This document shows positions 22,503-32,170 of a DNA stretch of 64,000 nt, piece after piece. The notes below the pieces were generated by a model. It was not told the DNA's origin. It was given only the letters and a program-made list of their open reading frames with translations, and did not search any database. The DNA comes from Euglena gracilis (lineage: Eukaryota; Euglenida; Euglenophyceae; Euglenales), in contig CP154955.1 in the NCBI GenBank assembly GCA_039621445.1, forward strand, positions 35,160,640 to 35,224,639, given 5' to 3'. A program made the translations under genes and the position numbers. Numbering within the stretch: position 1 is the first letter of the stretch; each line of letters begins with the position of its first letter.

Positions 22503-22935
22503 CCCAGCCGTTTTCGGCTGAGATGTCTGTCCCAGCCCAGATGCTTGGACAGGTTTTTCACCCAGCCCAGCGGTTTTCGGCTGGGTCATCTCTTTCAGCA
22601 ATCATGGGGCCAGCCCAGATGACTTCACAGGTTTTTCAGCCAGCCCAGCAGTTTTCGGCTGGGTCATCTGTTTCAGCAATCATGGGGCCAGCCCAGATGA
22701 CTTCACAGGTTTTTCAGCCAGCCCAGCAGTTTTCGGCTGGGTCATCTGTTTCAGCAATCATGGGGCCAGCCCAGATGACTTCACAGGTTTTTCAGCCAGC
22801 CCAGCAGTTTTCGGCTGGGTCATCTGTTCCAGCAATCATGGGGCCAGCCCAGATGGCTTCACAGGTTTTCCAGCCAGCCCAGCAGTTTTCGGCTGGGCAT
22901 CTGTTTCAGCAATCATGGGACCAGCCCAGATGCAT
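22503..22935 (+). repeat. 78-bp tandem repeat in C gag
   Basis: About five and a half units with exact 78-bp spacing (repeat points 22603, 22681, 22759, 22837) encode a 26-residue repeat with FQPAQQFSAG. The last spacing is 77 bp, and that missing base causes the gag frameshift. Confidence 0.93.
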
Positions 22936-24752
22936 GGGCAGGTTTTTCAGCCAACGTTAACAGTGTCTTCAAACACAGGCCCAGCCCAGATTGTCCAGCC
23001 AATTCAGCCAGATTTTCCACAGACCCAGCCACGGAATTTACAGCCAAACACCAGTTTTTCTGCACAAACTGGGTCCGAAAACCCTGAAAATCAGCATGAT
23101 GTGGAAATGGAATCGGGCCATGGCCAATCTGATGATGATTGGAACAATTGGGGTGAAGAAATCAGTTGCAAAATTGAATGTTTACATGGCAGGCTTTTGG
23201 TGCAGGAAGGAAAACATCCTGAAAAAACGGCTGAAAATCTGGTGGGGGAGGCAGAAAACAGGCTAAATCGGGCATTGGCCATGTCACAGGGGCAGACATT
23301 GAATCTGGTCAATGAGGCACTGGGCATGCATGATCAGCGAATGGCTGATCACATTGCCATGGTGAAACGTGAAATTAAGGCTGAACTGAGTGCAACCATA
23401 AACGACTTGCTTTTGCAGTTTCAGCAAAATGGTGAAATGGTGCAAAATCTGGCCCAATGCCAAATGCATTTGTTGAGTGTGGAAATGGAACGGCAGTTTG
23501 CTCAAAAAAGTGAAGAAAGTGGAGGGAGGATGGAGTAAACACGTTTTTTGAGGCCCAGGTTGAGGGGTTGAGAAAAAATGAGAGGGATTTTTCTCAGAAG
23601 CTGTCGTTTTTGGAAAAATCTGTGGGGGAGATGCACGTGGTGGTGCAACAAGTGGGGGAGAAGGAAAAACAGCAGGAAATTGCTGTTAATCAGGTCAAAT
23701 CTGCAGTCGGTGAGCTAAGCTCTGGTCTGGAGGGACGCTTTGGGATCATTTTTCAGCAATGTAAAAGTTTGGGGGAGACTGAGTGTGCCAAATTTCAGGC
23801 ACAGGCTGAGAAATTGAAGGAATTTTCACAGTCACTGGAGCGAGAGAGAGCAAAGCTCTGAATGATCGTTTGGGGAGGTTGGAGAATTTTCTGGGTCGGA
23901 AAGATTTTCCCATTGAGAAAGTCTGTGACCTGATTAACAAGAGTGAGGAAACAATTCGGTTGGAGGTGCAAAGGGAGTTGGGGCTGCAAACGAGAAAGAA
24001 TTTGGAGGTCATTATCAGTGAAATGTTGCAGGAAAGGTTGAGGCTGAGTGAAAGGGAGGGGCAGTTTGAGAAAGTTCGGGCTGAAATGGAAAACTCGATG
24101 AAACAGCAGGTTGGAGTTTTACTGCAACAGCATTGCGTTGTACTGCTAAGAGAACAGCAGGAGCGGAAAAAATTGCAACAAAAGCTGGATTTATTTCAGG
24201 CTGAGTTTTTGGTGATGAAAAATCAGCAAGCTGAATCTGCCAAATCTGCGACAGTGGATCTGACAAAGGAAACGAGAAAAAAATCAGCTGGAAACCCAGA
24301 AATCGAAGAGTTTGATCTTTTTGGTTACAACGATTTACCTGTGATCGAGAAAAATCCGGTTGAAATTGAAGGCTATGAATACGCTGAACCAGGGTCACAT
24401 GCGACACATGTCAGGCAGGTTTGTGCACGACCTGTGGGGGCAGTGCCTGCAGGTGCAGGGCTGGTTTCATCAAATGCAGTGGCAACGCATCAATTGATGA
24501 AAAACCTGGTAGCTCCAAATTCTTCTGGACAGCCAAAAGACTGGTCGTCTTTTGTGCGGGATTGGGATCAATATTTCATGACGTGGTGTATTTTGCAAAA
24601 TGGACATATGTCTGATTCACTCAAGCTTCAGCTTTTTGCAATGACGCTGGACGACACAAATCAAAAGGAATTGCAATTCCGAACGGAATTGAACGGAAAA
24701 ACATCTTTCGAGGAGGAATTTGACAGGCTTGAAGGGAAATATGCTGGAACTC

Positions 24753-24772
24753 AAAAAAAAAAAAAAAAAAAA
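24753..24772 (+). repeat. A20 tract inside C gag
   Basis: Twenty consecutive A bases in the coding strand, followed by TAA in the current frame. The same Gag continues on the other side in element F without such a tract. It could be an inserted or expanded run, a slippage site, or an assembly artefact. Confidence 0.9.
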
Positions 24773-24784
24773 TAATCGTATGAT

Positions 24785-25723
24785 GTGAACCTCGTGAACC
24801 AAGGAAAAATTACCGTACGGGAATGGCGAGATTTTGTCATAAATTTCAGAATAGCCTGGAGACAGGTGAAAAGCGCCACTGACAATGAGGCAGAAAGACT
24901 GGTCAAGGGAAAACTGCCAAATTTCATTTTGCATTGGGTCGCCGATGAGGAGGAAAGGAAATCAACGTGTGGACCGAAAGTCAAAATGTACCCTGGAGTG
25001 CCTGCAACCGAGGAAAACATTATTTGTGCTGTGGAACGTGTCACTGGGGAAAAGCCCTGCAAGGTTTCGAAAGTTTCACCGCTGGAGTTCGAAGTCTTTT
25101 TGCCCAACACTACGATTTGCGACAAACTGAAAGAGGTCAGTGGGAAACCAATCACAGGCACGGATAAAAGGATCAAAATTGTGGAGAAACAGCCAAAAAT
25201 GGGAGATGAAGAAATTTTCCGTTTTGTTGAGCGAAAATTGTCTTCCAGGGATTCTCAAGACATGATACACAGTTCCAGGGAGCCAAATGCATTTGGAAAC
25301 CGGAGGGCCAGGTCTGCTAAGGCAGATCGGGCCAAGGGGTCCAGGACACCCTCCCCAACACGGTCAGCAAAGGGGGGCGAAACGGTGGCAAAACCGTCCG
25401 TTGGAAAATCAGATTCACAGGTGGCAGCTCCTGCGACCAATGCAAACGTGAACCCCCCCGTGCAAAATCCAGTGCCAGTGGTTCGAACACAGTCATTACC
25501 ACCCCCCCAGCAATCTCAATTTGGCTATGGGGGGGGATGGAGAAATGATTCTGGGTGGAATTCCAATGCCAATGCCAATTTTCAGGGAAATCAGTGGTGG
25601 CACTCAAACCAACAGAATTTTGATTCACAGTCTAGTGGTGGCAAAGGCAAAGGCAAAGGCAAGGGCAAAGGAAACAATTCTTGGGGGAAAGGAAACAATG
25701 GAAATGACTGGTCTAGGGGATAG
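24785..25723 (+). CDS. C gag, C-terminal part
   Basis: 312 codons continuing Gag after the A20 tract. An MYPGVPATEENI segment aligns with the NVPGVPDATRED segment of F Gag, a region preceding the nucleic-acid-binding tail. The last 80 residues are rich in Gly, Asn and Gln and end in a Gly-Lys repeat. There is no CCHC knuckle, whereas A, F and G have one. The basic Gly-Lys tail may bind RNA instead. Confidence 0.7.
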   Translation: MNLVNQGKITVREWRDFVINFRIAWRQVKSATDNEAERLVKGKLPNFILHWVADEEERKSTCGPKVKMYPGVPATEENIICAVERVTGEKPCKVSKVSPLEFEVFLPNTTICDKLKEVSGKPITGTDKRIKIVEKQPKMGDEEIFRFVERKLSSRDSQDMIHSSREPNAFGNRRARSAKADRAKGSRTPSPTRSAKGGETVAKPSVGKSDSQVAAPATNANVNPPVQNPVPVVRTQSLPPPQQSQFGYGGGWRNDSGWNSNANANFQGNQWWHSNQQNFDSQSSGGKGKGKGKGKGNNSWGKGNNGNDWSRG

Positions 25724-25897
25724 GGCCAGGATGGTGGAAAAGGCAAAGGAAAAGGAAGGGGGAAAGGAAACCGATGCCAGGACAGCCGGGGTGGACCGCT
25801 GGGGGCGGGAGCCGCCCCGGGCTCGCATACCCAGCCCCACACAAGGACATACGCAAATCCCAGGTGGCATGAAAAATCTCGTGCGAGTGAAAACACG

Positions 25898-26551
25898 ATG
25901 AAAAATCTGCCATCCCAGGAGACCTTTGCGCAAGGTGTGTCCAGTGTGTCGGGTGCGTGTGTGCGTGACGTGCAAATCTGTGATTCAGCCCAAATCTGTA
26001 AAAAACAAGACCTCATAAGGGATCGTGCACAGCCTTCCGTAAAGAAAAGAGCTTTAGACCTTTTTTGCGGTAAAGGCTCGGTTGGGGATTGCCTGAGAGA
26101 GCAGGGGTTTAAGGTGGTGTCAGAAAACATAAACCCCAGATTTAACCCAACCAACTGTGCAAATACTTTGGAGTGGAGATATTGGAGGTACCCCCCCGGA
26201 TGTTTTCAGATCATCGCTGCGGGGGTGCCCTGTACAGAATATAGCTTGGCGAAAACATTGGGAGTCAGAAATTTGGAGGGGGCAGATCGGCTGGTCAAAA
26301 AAACTTTGGAGATTGTCGAATATTTCAAACCAAAGTTGTGGTGGATTGAAAATCCCCGTCATGGACTTTTGCGGAAAAGACCCTGTGTTCAAAATCTGAC
26401 TTTTGTCGATGTTGACTATTGTCAGTTTTCAGATTGGGGATATCAAAAGCCCACCCGAATCTGGGGGAGCGAAAATCTGAGCAAGCTACAAAACAAACTT
26501 TGTGATGGCGAGACCTGCCCGAATTTGATTCCTGGGGGGAGGAGTCACTGA
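25898..26551 (+). CDS. C5-cytosine methyltransferase-like protein of gypsy C
   Basis: 217 codons. The motifs of DNA cytosine-C5 methyltransferases are in order. The SAM-binding motif I ALDLFCGKGSVG is near residue 48. The catalytic loop GVPCTEYS has its cysteine codon at 26231-26233. An ENPRHG box stands in place of the usual ENV. A VDYCQFSDWGYQKPTRIWG stretch comes near the end. This layout fits compact Dcm-like enzymes. No clear target-recognition domain is present and the protein is short. It lies between gag and the NPPW gene, and homologues sit in gypsy A and F. Activity is inferred from motifs only. Confidence 0.82.
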   Translation: MKNLPSQETFAQGVSSVSGACVRDVQICDSAQICKKQDLIRDRAQPSVKKRALDLFCGKGSVGDCLREQGFKVVSENINPRFNPTNCANTLEWRYWRYPPGCFQIIAAGVPCTEYSLAKTLGVRNLEGADRLVKKTLEIVEYFKPKLWWIENPRHGLLRKRPCVQNLTFVDVDYCQFSDWGYQKPTRIWGSENLSKLQNKLCDGETCPNLIPGGRSH

Positions 26552-26602
26552 GAAAAGTTGGGAGGATATGGAATGACAGTTGGTACTCAGAAAAAATGAA
26601 GG

Positions 26603-27202
26603 ATGCCCAAACAACTGGTGGAGTATTTGTTAACCGTGTTGGAACGAAAAAGCGGATATCGTAGGGAGGATTATGCTGTTAGGAAAGTTTGTATGGAGGA
26701 AATTGAGAAGGAATTTCGGGTTAAGGCGGAACGGGATTGTTTTGCAACCAGCCAAAATGCCAGGTGTGAAAAGTTTTACGGGGAGGATGATGATGCCATG
26801 AAAAAGGATTGGGGGGTGGAGGAAACGTTGTGGATGAACCCCGCCTGGACTTTGTGGCCTGAGGTGGCTGAAAAATTGCAAAATTCCAATTGTCGGGCGA
26901 TTTGCATTTGCCCAGACTGGAATAGGAGGTGGGTGAAAAATCTGGTGGCTATGGCTGTCAAAAAGATTTATTTTCCCAAGGGGACAAAGTTGTTTGAGGC
27001 TGATGGGAGGATTTTGAGGGGTACCCGTTGGGGGGTGTGGGCCTTGTTGATCGATAGAAGGCAACCCTCCCAGGGGGGGGGCAGCCCCAGGGAAGAAAAC
27101 ATTGGTTCGGCTGAAAAAAAGAATGTTGAGGGGGACGAAAAGTCGTGGAGGAGCAAAGAAACTCGGGGAGGACAGACAAATGCTGTTAAAAACCCAGATT
27201 AG
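26603..27202 (+). CDS. NPPW (Dam-like) domain protein of gypsy C
   Basis: 199 codons. A DCFATSQNARC start, an NPAW box near residue 74-77, a CPDWNRRW segment and a GTRWGVWALL tail make it the counterpart of the domain fused to RNase H in the DIRS elements. NPAW corresponds to the catalytic (D/N)PP(Y/W/F) box of adenine-N6 methyltransferases, with the second proline changed to alanine. Its 3' end overlaps the protease frame by about 100 bases. Function unproven. Confidence 0.7.
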   Translation: MPKQLVEYLLTVLERKSGYRREDYAVRKVCMEEIEKEFRVKAERDCFATSQNARCEKFYGEDDDAMKKDWGVEETLWMNPAWTLWPEVAEKLQNSNCRAICICPDWNRRWVKNLVAMAVKKIYFPKGTKLFEADGRILRGTRWGVWALLIDRRQPSQGGGSPREENIGSAEKKNVEGDEKSWRSKETRGGQTNAVKNPD

Positions 27203-27938
27203 GTTGGCAAATGGGGAGGAAAAAACGGCCATAATTTTGATTGACACGGGGGCTGAAGCAAACCTCATTCGACAAGGGTTGATAGGGGACCACCTAATGT
27301 ATCCTGCTAAGGACCCGTTAAGGTTTGAAACTGCCAATGGGCAAACTTTGGCGGGGGGGAGCAGATGTGCAAAGGTGAAAATGATCCTACAACAAAATTG
27401 GAATGAGGAAAGGGAAATTGAGAGGGTGGAATATGAGGTTGAATTTTATGAGGCAAACATCAAAGTTGATGCCATTCTTTCTTATCCATGGTTGGCGGAG
27501 GCAAAACTGGGAATTTTTCCACACCACAAGGAGTTGGTAAAAGACAGCCCCGACCTAATTTTTTTGCGGGGTGTTGAAAAACGGAGGGGTCCGCAAAAAT
27601 TAAGTGATGACAAAACTTTTTCAGTGGACAATGTGACTGTGGCGGACGGGTCTTCGTTTGGGTTGCAAAAACTTGGTCTTTGTTTGCCTTTGGAAGGGTT
27701 GGACCAGGAATTGCAATTTTTGAGCGATGAGGACCTGGGGGAGGTTGCCACAAATTTGGAGGGAAGTGACCCCCCAGTGCAAGTTATCAACCGAATGATA
27801 ATTGCAAGGGAGGGGGAGGACAAAAAAGAGGAGGAACGGGTAGTCAAGTTGAGGGAACAAGTTTTGCAAGATTACAGGGGGACGGTATTTCGGTCATCGC
27901 CATTTCCGGACCCCCCCGAAAGAGGACAATATGGTTAG
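27102..27938 (+). CDS. C aspartic protease and linker
   Basis: 278 codons. Active site LIDTGAEANLIR with DTG at 27243-27251, then PAKDPLRF, and DAILSYPWLAE at about residue 120-130, as in retropepsin-like proteases of Ty3/gypsy elements. The C-terminal half is acidic linker ending shortly before the RT ORF. It would process Gag-Pol. It overlaps the NPPW ORF upstream, so a frameshift or internal start may be used. Confidence 0.85.
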   Translation: MVRLKKRMLRGTKSRGGAKKLGEDRQMLLKTQIRLANGEEKTAIILIDTGAEANLIRQGLIGDHLMYPAKDPLRFETANGQTLAGGSRCAKVKMILQQNWNEEREIERVEYEVEFYEANIKVDAILSYPWLAEAKLGIFPHHKELVKDSPDLIFLRGVEKRRGPQKLSDDKTFSVDNVTVADGSSFGLQKLGLCLPLEGLDQELQFLSDEDLGEVATNLEGSDPPVQVINRMIIAREGEDKKEEERVVKLREQVLQDYRGTVFRSSPFPDPPERGQYG

Positions 27939-27992
27939 GCATACATACCGCTGAAGGAGGGGGCAAAACCAACCAGACAGAGACCTTTTTTC

Positions 27993-29696
27993 ATGCACGG
28001 TGAGCGGGAAGAGGCACTTGAAAAAATCACCCAAGACTGGCTTGACAAAAAATACATTGAGCCAGCCACAGCCAAAAATTCTGAATGGCTGTCCCAGACT
28101 TTTCCAGTTCCAAAAAAATCCAACGATTTTCCTTGGAGGGGGGTGGTGGACCTCAGGGGGCCAAACAGCCAAACAAGGCGATGCAACTACCCCCTACCCA
28201 AAATTGAAGACATTTTGGTCAAACATGGTGCAAACCAAATGTTTTCGATCATCGATTTGAAGCAAGCTTTTCACCAACAACCTTTACACCCAGAAAGTCG
28301 ACCCATAACGTGTTGTTTCACCCCCAAAGGCATTTTTCAGTGGAGGGTGAACGTAATGGGTTTGACAAATGCCCCCCAGCAATTTCAGCAAATGATCGAT
28401 GACCGTTTGACACCAGTAAGGGATATCGCCACAGGGTACATAGACGACATACTGGTGGGGACAACGGTCGGGGAAGGGGAGGATCTAGTGGGGGCACATG
28501 AAAAAGATTTGAGGAGGGTGTTGGAAGTGCTCAAAACAGAACTTTTGGTGGCTGATGAATTCAAAGCCAAACTTTTCGTTGAGGAGGTCGAATTTTGTGG
28601 ACAAATTTTAGGAAACGGGACTAGGAGGCCTGCACCGGGTAAGTTACGAGCGATCGAAAAGTGGGAGGTTCCAAAAACAATTACGGCTTTGAGAGCCTTT
28701 TTGGGATTCACAAATTATTACAATGCATACATTCACATGTATGCGGAAGTAGCTGCCCGGTTGCAAGACAAATTGAAAGTCCCCAGGGAGGTGGGAAAGA
28801 AAGGAAGTCGAAAACCTGTGGAATTTGATGGGGAGGATTTAAAAGCTTTTGAGGAGCTGAAAAAAAGGTTGTGTTCGGGCCTAATGTTGCAACGGGTAGA
28901 CCCAGATAAACCCTTTGTGCTAAGGGTTGATGCCAGTGGGTACGCCGTGGGGGCAACGTTAGAGCAAATGAAGGAGGGGGGAGGAAGACCCACAGCCCAG
29001 GATGTGATTGAGAAAAAAACTGTGCCAGTGGCTTTTATGTCTCGAAAATTGACCGAGGGGCAAAGAAAATGGACCCCCAGGGAGTTGGAGACGTACGCCA
29101 TAATTTTGGCACTACAAAAATGGGAGAGTTGGATTGGATTGCAACCCGTTTTGGTTTTAACCGACCACCAAAGTTTGGAGTCTTGGACAAGGGAGGTCCT
29201 AGACACCCCCAGTGGTCCGGTTGGGAGGAGGGCGAGATGGCATCAAATTTTCTCCAAGTATGATTTGACGGTGGGATATATCCCGGGTAAAGAAAATACC
29301 ATAGCCGATATCCTTAGTCGGTGGGCATACCCAGCTTCACAGGCCCTAAGGGATATAAGTAAGCATGGGTCAGCCGAAGACAAGGATGAAATGGAAAATT
29401 TTATCCGGGAGGAAAAAGAAGAGGAAAAACAGGGTTTGGAGATAAGAATCAAAAACCAGCCCAATTTACGTAATGCCTGGACACGGGGGGTGACAACCCG
29501 TAGTGGCAAAAAAGTAACACCTGAGGAGGAAAAAGGAGAGTGCACAAGGAGGGGAACCGAGGGTGGGGTAGACCCAGGAGGAAAAGACACCCCTGTGGAC
29601 ACCCACTCACAAGGGCACAGGAAAGAAAAGAAACGAGTTCATTTTTGGGATGAGAAAGTGGGGGGGGGGAGAGACCCCTGTCCCGGAGACGGCTGA
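27993..29696 (+). CDS. C reverse transcriptase-RNase H
   Basis: 567 codons, open throughout. Fingers carry PVPKKSNDFPWRGVVDLR, the palm catalytic YIDD is at 28437-28448 (residues 149-152), and the thumb-connection has LRAFLGFTNYY. RNase H has acidic residues in LRVDASG, RELETYA, VLTDHQS and the ADILSRWAYP tail. The chosen ATG is just upstream of fingers sequence, and the fingers may extend into the previous frame. The last 80 residues are a charged tail before the integrase. The best preserved pol gene in the window. Confidence 0.93.
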   Translation: MHGEREEALEKITQDWLDKKYIEPATAKNSEWLSQTFPVPKKSNDFPWRGVVDLRGPNSQTRRCNYPLPKIEDILVKHGANQMFSIIDLKQAFHQQPLHPESRPITCCFTPKGIFQWRVNVMGLTNAPQQFQQMIDDRLTPVRDIATGYIDDILVGTTVGEGEDLVGAHEKDLRRVLEVLKTELLVADEFKAKLFVEEVEFCGQILGNGTRRPAPGKLRAIEKWEVPKTITALRAFLGFTNYYNAYIHMYAEVAARLQDKLKVPREVGKKGSRKPVEFDGEDLKAFEELKKRLCSGLMLQRVDPDKPFVLRVDASGYAVGATLEQMKEGGGRPTAQDVIEKKTVPVAFMSRKLTEGQRKWTPRELETYAIILALQKWESWIGLQPVLVLTDHQSLESWTREVLDTPSGPVGRRARWHQIFSKYDLTVGYIPGKENTIADILSRWAYPASQALRDISKHGSAEDKDEMENFIREEKEEEKQGLEIRIKNQPNLRNAWTRGVTTRSGKKVTPEEEKGECTRRGTEGGVDPGGKDTPVDTHSQGHRKEKKRVHFWDEKVGGGRDPCPGDG

Positions 29697-29716
29697 AAGT
29701 TCGAGGGGGCACTCGT

Positions 29717-31027
29717 ATGGAAGTGGGGGACGCCCTGCCAAGTACGCCCCCTAAGGATATTAAGCCCGTATGGGAGCGTGATTGGGGGGAAGCATATTCC
29801 CGGTGCCCCACATGGAAAGAAAAATGGGAGGCTACCAAAGGTGGTTCAGTTTGGCCCAAAAGCTATAAAGTCTTTAACGGTCAACTCTTTTTCGAGGAAA
29901 AGTTGTGTGTGCCTGAAAGTTTCCAACCCTTGATGATTCAAGAAAATCACGAGTTTTTGGGGCACGTTGGCCCTGAAAAAGTTTGGAAACACATGACAAT
30001 CCGTTTTGTTTGGGCTGATGAAAAGGCTGCAAAGCAACTCAACCAGAATTGCAGCAAAAATTGTTCCACATGCCAAGCGAGTGTGAGGGGGGAGAGTTTG
30101 AAAGGACCGATCGAGTCCACACCCATACCCACTGCACTAATGACAAGTGTTGCCATCGATTTGGTTCGAATGCCAAGGGTTTTACACGACGGGGGGGAGT
30201 ACGACACCCTAGCCCTTTGTGTGGATAGGGATTCGGGGTGGATTGTGGGGGTTGCATGCAAGGATAAGGGATTAACCGGTGCCAAGTTGGCTAAGGAAAT
30301 GGTGAAAAATCAGTGGAGGCCTTTTGGGGTTCCCTCGGTCATCTCAAGTGACCAAGGGAGCCATTACACAAGCACTTGGTGGAAAAACATGTGTGCACTT
30401 TTGGGGATTAGGCAAGCGTATTCACAAGCATACAACCACCAAGCAAACGGGAGGGTTGAGAGAGCTGGACAACAGGTAATGGAGGTGTTGAGAAAATTGT
30501 ACGTGGAGGAAAAAATTAATTGGGTTGAAGCTTTACCCCAAGTTTTGGACCGAATTCATGACGTAAAGGGGGAAAGCGGATTGAGCCCATTTGAAATTTT
30601 GCATGGAAGGCAACGACCATTGGCAGGGGTACCCTACCAACCACCCAAAGAATGTGAGGATTCGGTGGAATTTTTCCGAAGGATGCAAGACATTGATGGG
30701 AGGGTGGCTAGGATACTCAACAAAAAGCATGAGGAGGAGGTGGAAAGGATAAATAAGGGGAGGAAAGAAATGGAACCTCTAAAGGTGGGGACGACGGTTT
30801 GGTATAGGAGACCCGAAGGGACGGGTGAGAAGCTTGACCCTAGGTGGGTAGGACCTGGGGTCGTGAAGGGTAGAGAGGGGGAACGAAGTTATATAATCGA
30901 AATGAAACCTGGGGTGGAGACAAAAGCTCATAGGAGTTTTTTGAAGGAATATCGGGAACCCCAAGTGGAAGGTAATGGGGTGCCTCTTTTTTACTGTAAA
31001 CGCACCGAAAAAGAAGAAGAGGCATAA
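29717..31027 (+). CDS. C integrase
   Basis: 436 codons, open. The zinc-binding residues are H78, H83, C116 and C119. The catalytic triad is D148, D212 and E248, with the D-35-E spacing of retroviral-type integrases. The C-terminal DNA-binding domain contains a RWVGPGVV stretch. It inserts the LTR-flanked DNA. No chromodomain follows, unlike gypsy F. It starts 20 bases after the RT stop in a new frame. Confidence 0.93.
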   Translation: MEVGDALPSTPPKDIKPVWERDWGEAYSRCPTWKEKWEATKGGSVWPKSYKVFNGQLFFEEKLCVPESFQPLMIQENHEFLGHVGPEKVWKHMTIRFVWADEKAAKQLNQNCSKNCSTCQASVRGESLKGPIESTPIPTALMTSVAIDLVRMPRVLHDGGEYDTLALCVDRDSGWIVGVACKDKGLTGAKLAKEMVKNQWRPFGVPSVISSDQGSHYTSTWWKNMCALLGIRQAYSQAYNHQANGRVERAGQQVMEVLRKLYVEEKINWVEALPQVLDRIHDVKGESGLSPFEILHGRQRPLAGVPYQPPKECEDSVEFFRRMQDIDGRVARILNKKHEEEVERINKGRKEMEPLKVGTTVWYRRPEGTGEKLDPRWVGPGVVKGREGERSYIIEMKPGVETKAHRSFLKEYREPQVEGNGVPLFYCKRTEKEEEA

Positions 31028-31675
31028 CCTGATGAGTGAGAGGTGGAAAAAATCTTGAGGCATCGAACGGCAATATAATAGATGGGCAGTGAATATACTG
31101 TGGTGCCCCGGCCCCCTTGTGGGGCCTTTTCCTACCTTTCTCCATTCTCCTTGTAAATTTCTTGCATTTGTACATTATCCCGTTCTCACACCCGTGCGCG
31201 TGTGCGCACAAACACACACACGGACGTGCAAAGTCGGCTTTTGAATTTTGGTGTTGGGTTAAAAACAGCACTTTGCCTTCCCACTTGGCTCGCCGTAGAG
31301 CCTTTGACAGGGCCTTATGGCTCACCTTAGAGCCTACGGCCCACCGTCAATTTTAAGTTCGGACATTATGTCCATTTTCACTTTTTTCTCACGACAATAT
31401 CTCACAAACTCCCCACTGAAACGGTGAATGAGATTTCCTGCCGTTTCCCAGGTCTCCTCCCTGTCCTCATATCCGACCCACTTTGGGTTTGCTGTCCCTC
31501 TTCCCATCCCTTCCCTCTCCCTACCCCTCGCGTTGCTTCCCCTCGCATTACAGTCACGCGGTGGTGTTATAAGGGTTCCTTCTCAAATCATTCGGATGTG
31601 TGGATGAGGATGGATTACACTGTGGTTGGGAGTCCTTGGTCACATTATGAGCCCTCACTCGGTTGGTTAAGGGGA
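31028..31675 (+). other. C untranslated region after integrase
   Basis: No coding signal. It contains a GGCCCC/GGGGCC stem (31110-31126) followed by a T run, an alternating purine-pyrimidine GT/CA stretch at about 31193-31225, and a short imperfect direct repeat near 31280-31345. Confidence 0.6.
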
Positions 31676-32170
31676 CAGAGTTTTTGGACAAAAATCCCCC
31701 CGGCCCGAGGAGGGGGGGGGGGCGCCTTGCTTTTTTTGGACAAAAATCCCCCCGGCCCGAGGAGGGGTGATTTTTCGGACAAAAATCCCCCGGCCCGAGG
31801 AGGGGGGGGGGCGCTTTGATTTTTTTGACAAAAATTCCGCCCGGCCCGAGGAGGGGGGGGGGGCGCCTTGATTTTTTTGACAAAAATCCCCCCGGCCCGA
31901 GGAAGGGGAGGGGGGCGCCTTGAATTTTTTTGGACAAAAATCCCCCTCGGCCCGAGGAGGGGGGGGGGCGCTTGAGTTTTTTGACAAAAATCCCCCCCGG
32001 CCCGAGGAGGGGGGAGGGCGTCTTAATTTTTTGACAAAAATCTCCCCGGCCCGAGGAGGGGGGGGGGGGCTTGATGAATTTGAAACAAAAATTCCCCCGA
32101 CCCGAAAGGGGGGGGAGCCAACCGAATTTTTACCAAAAATCCCCCGAACCATTGGTGAAGACCCTCATAC
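31676..32170 (+). repeat. G/C-run tandem repeat before the C 3' LTR
   Basis: About nine units of roughly 40-53 bp, each with TTTTTGACAAAAATCCCCC, a GGCCCGAGGAGG core and a long G run. Open frames across it are repeat artefacts. The runs alternate C and G on one strand and could form hairpins or quadruplexes. Confidence 0.92.

Larger units (their letters stand above)
21719..24775 (+). pseudogene. C gag, N-terminal and coiled-coil region (frameshifted)
   Basis: Four successive frames (21719-22960, 22915-23538, 23568-23861, 23870-24775) read as one Gag. They encode a Ser/Glu/Phe-rich N-terminus, a 26-residue repeat, then a long heptad-rich, probably coiled-coil segment, then a capsid-like part near 24480-24750 that resembles gypsy F Gag. 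The breaks are single-base changes. The first is a missing T near 22897 in the last repeat, the others near 23535 and 23855. The final frame ends in an A20 run read as lysines. Confidence 0.75.

Noticed and set aside
22324-22521. Short hydrophobic ORFs in C as env candidates
   Set aside because: They are alternate frames of gag repeats; no signal peptide, and C has no gene between integrase and LTR.
24753-24772. Poly(A) tail of a processed pseudogene or LINE
   Set aside because: Gag coding continues on both sides in the same direction and no target duplication or second element is visible.
31676-32170. CRISPR-like regular repeats
   Set aside because: Units are tandem with no unique spacers, lengths vary, and they lie inside a eukaryotic LTR element.
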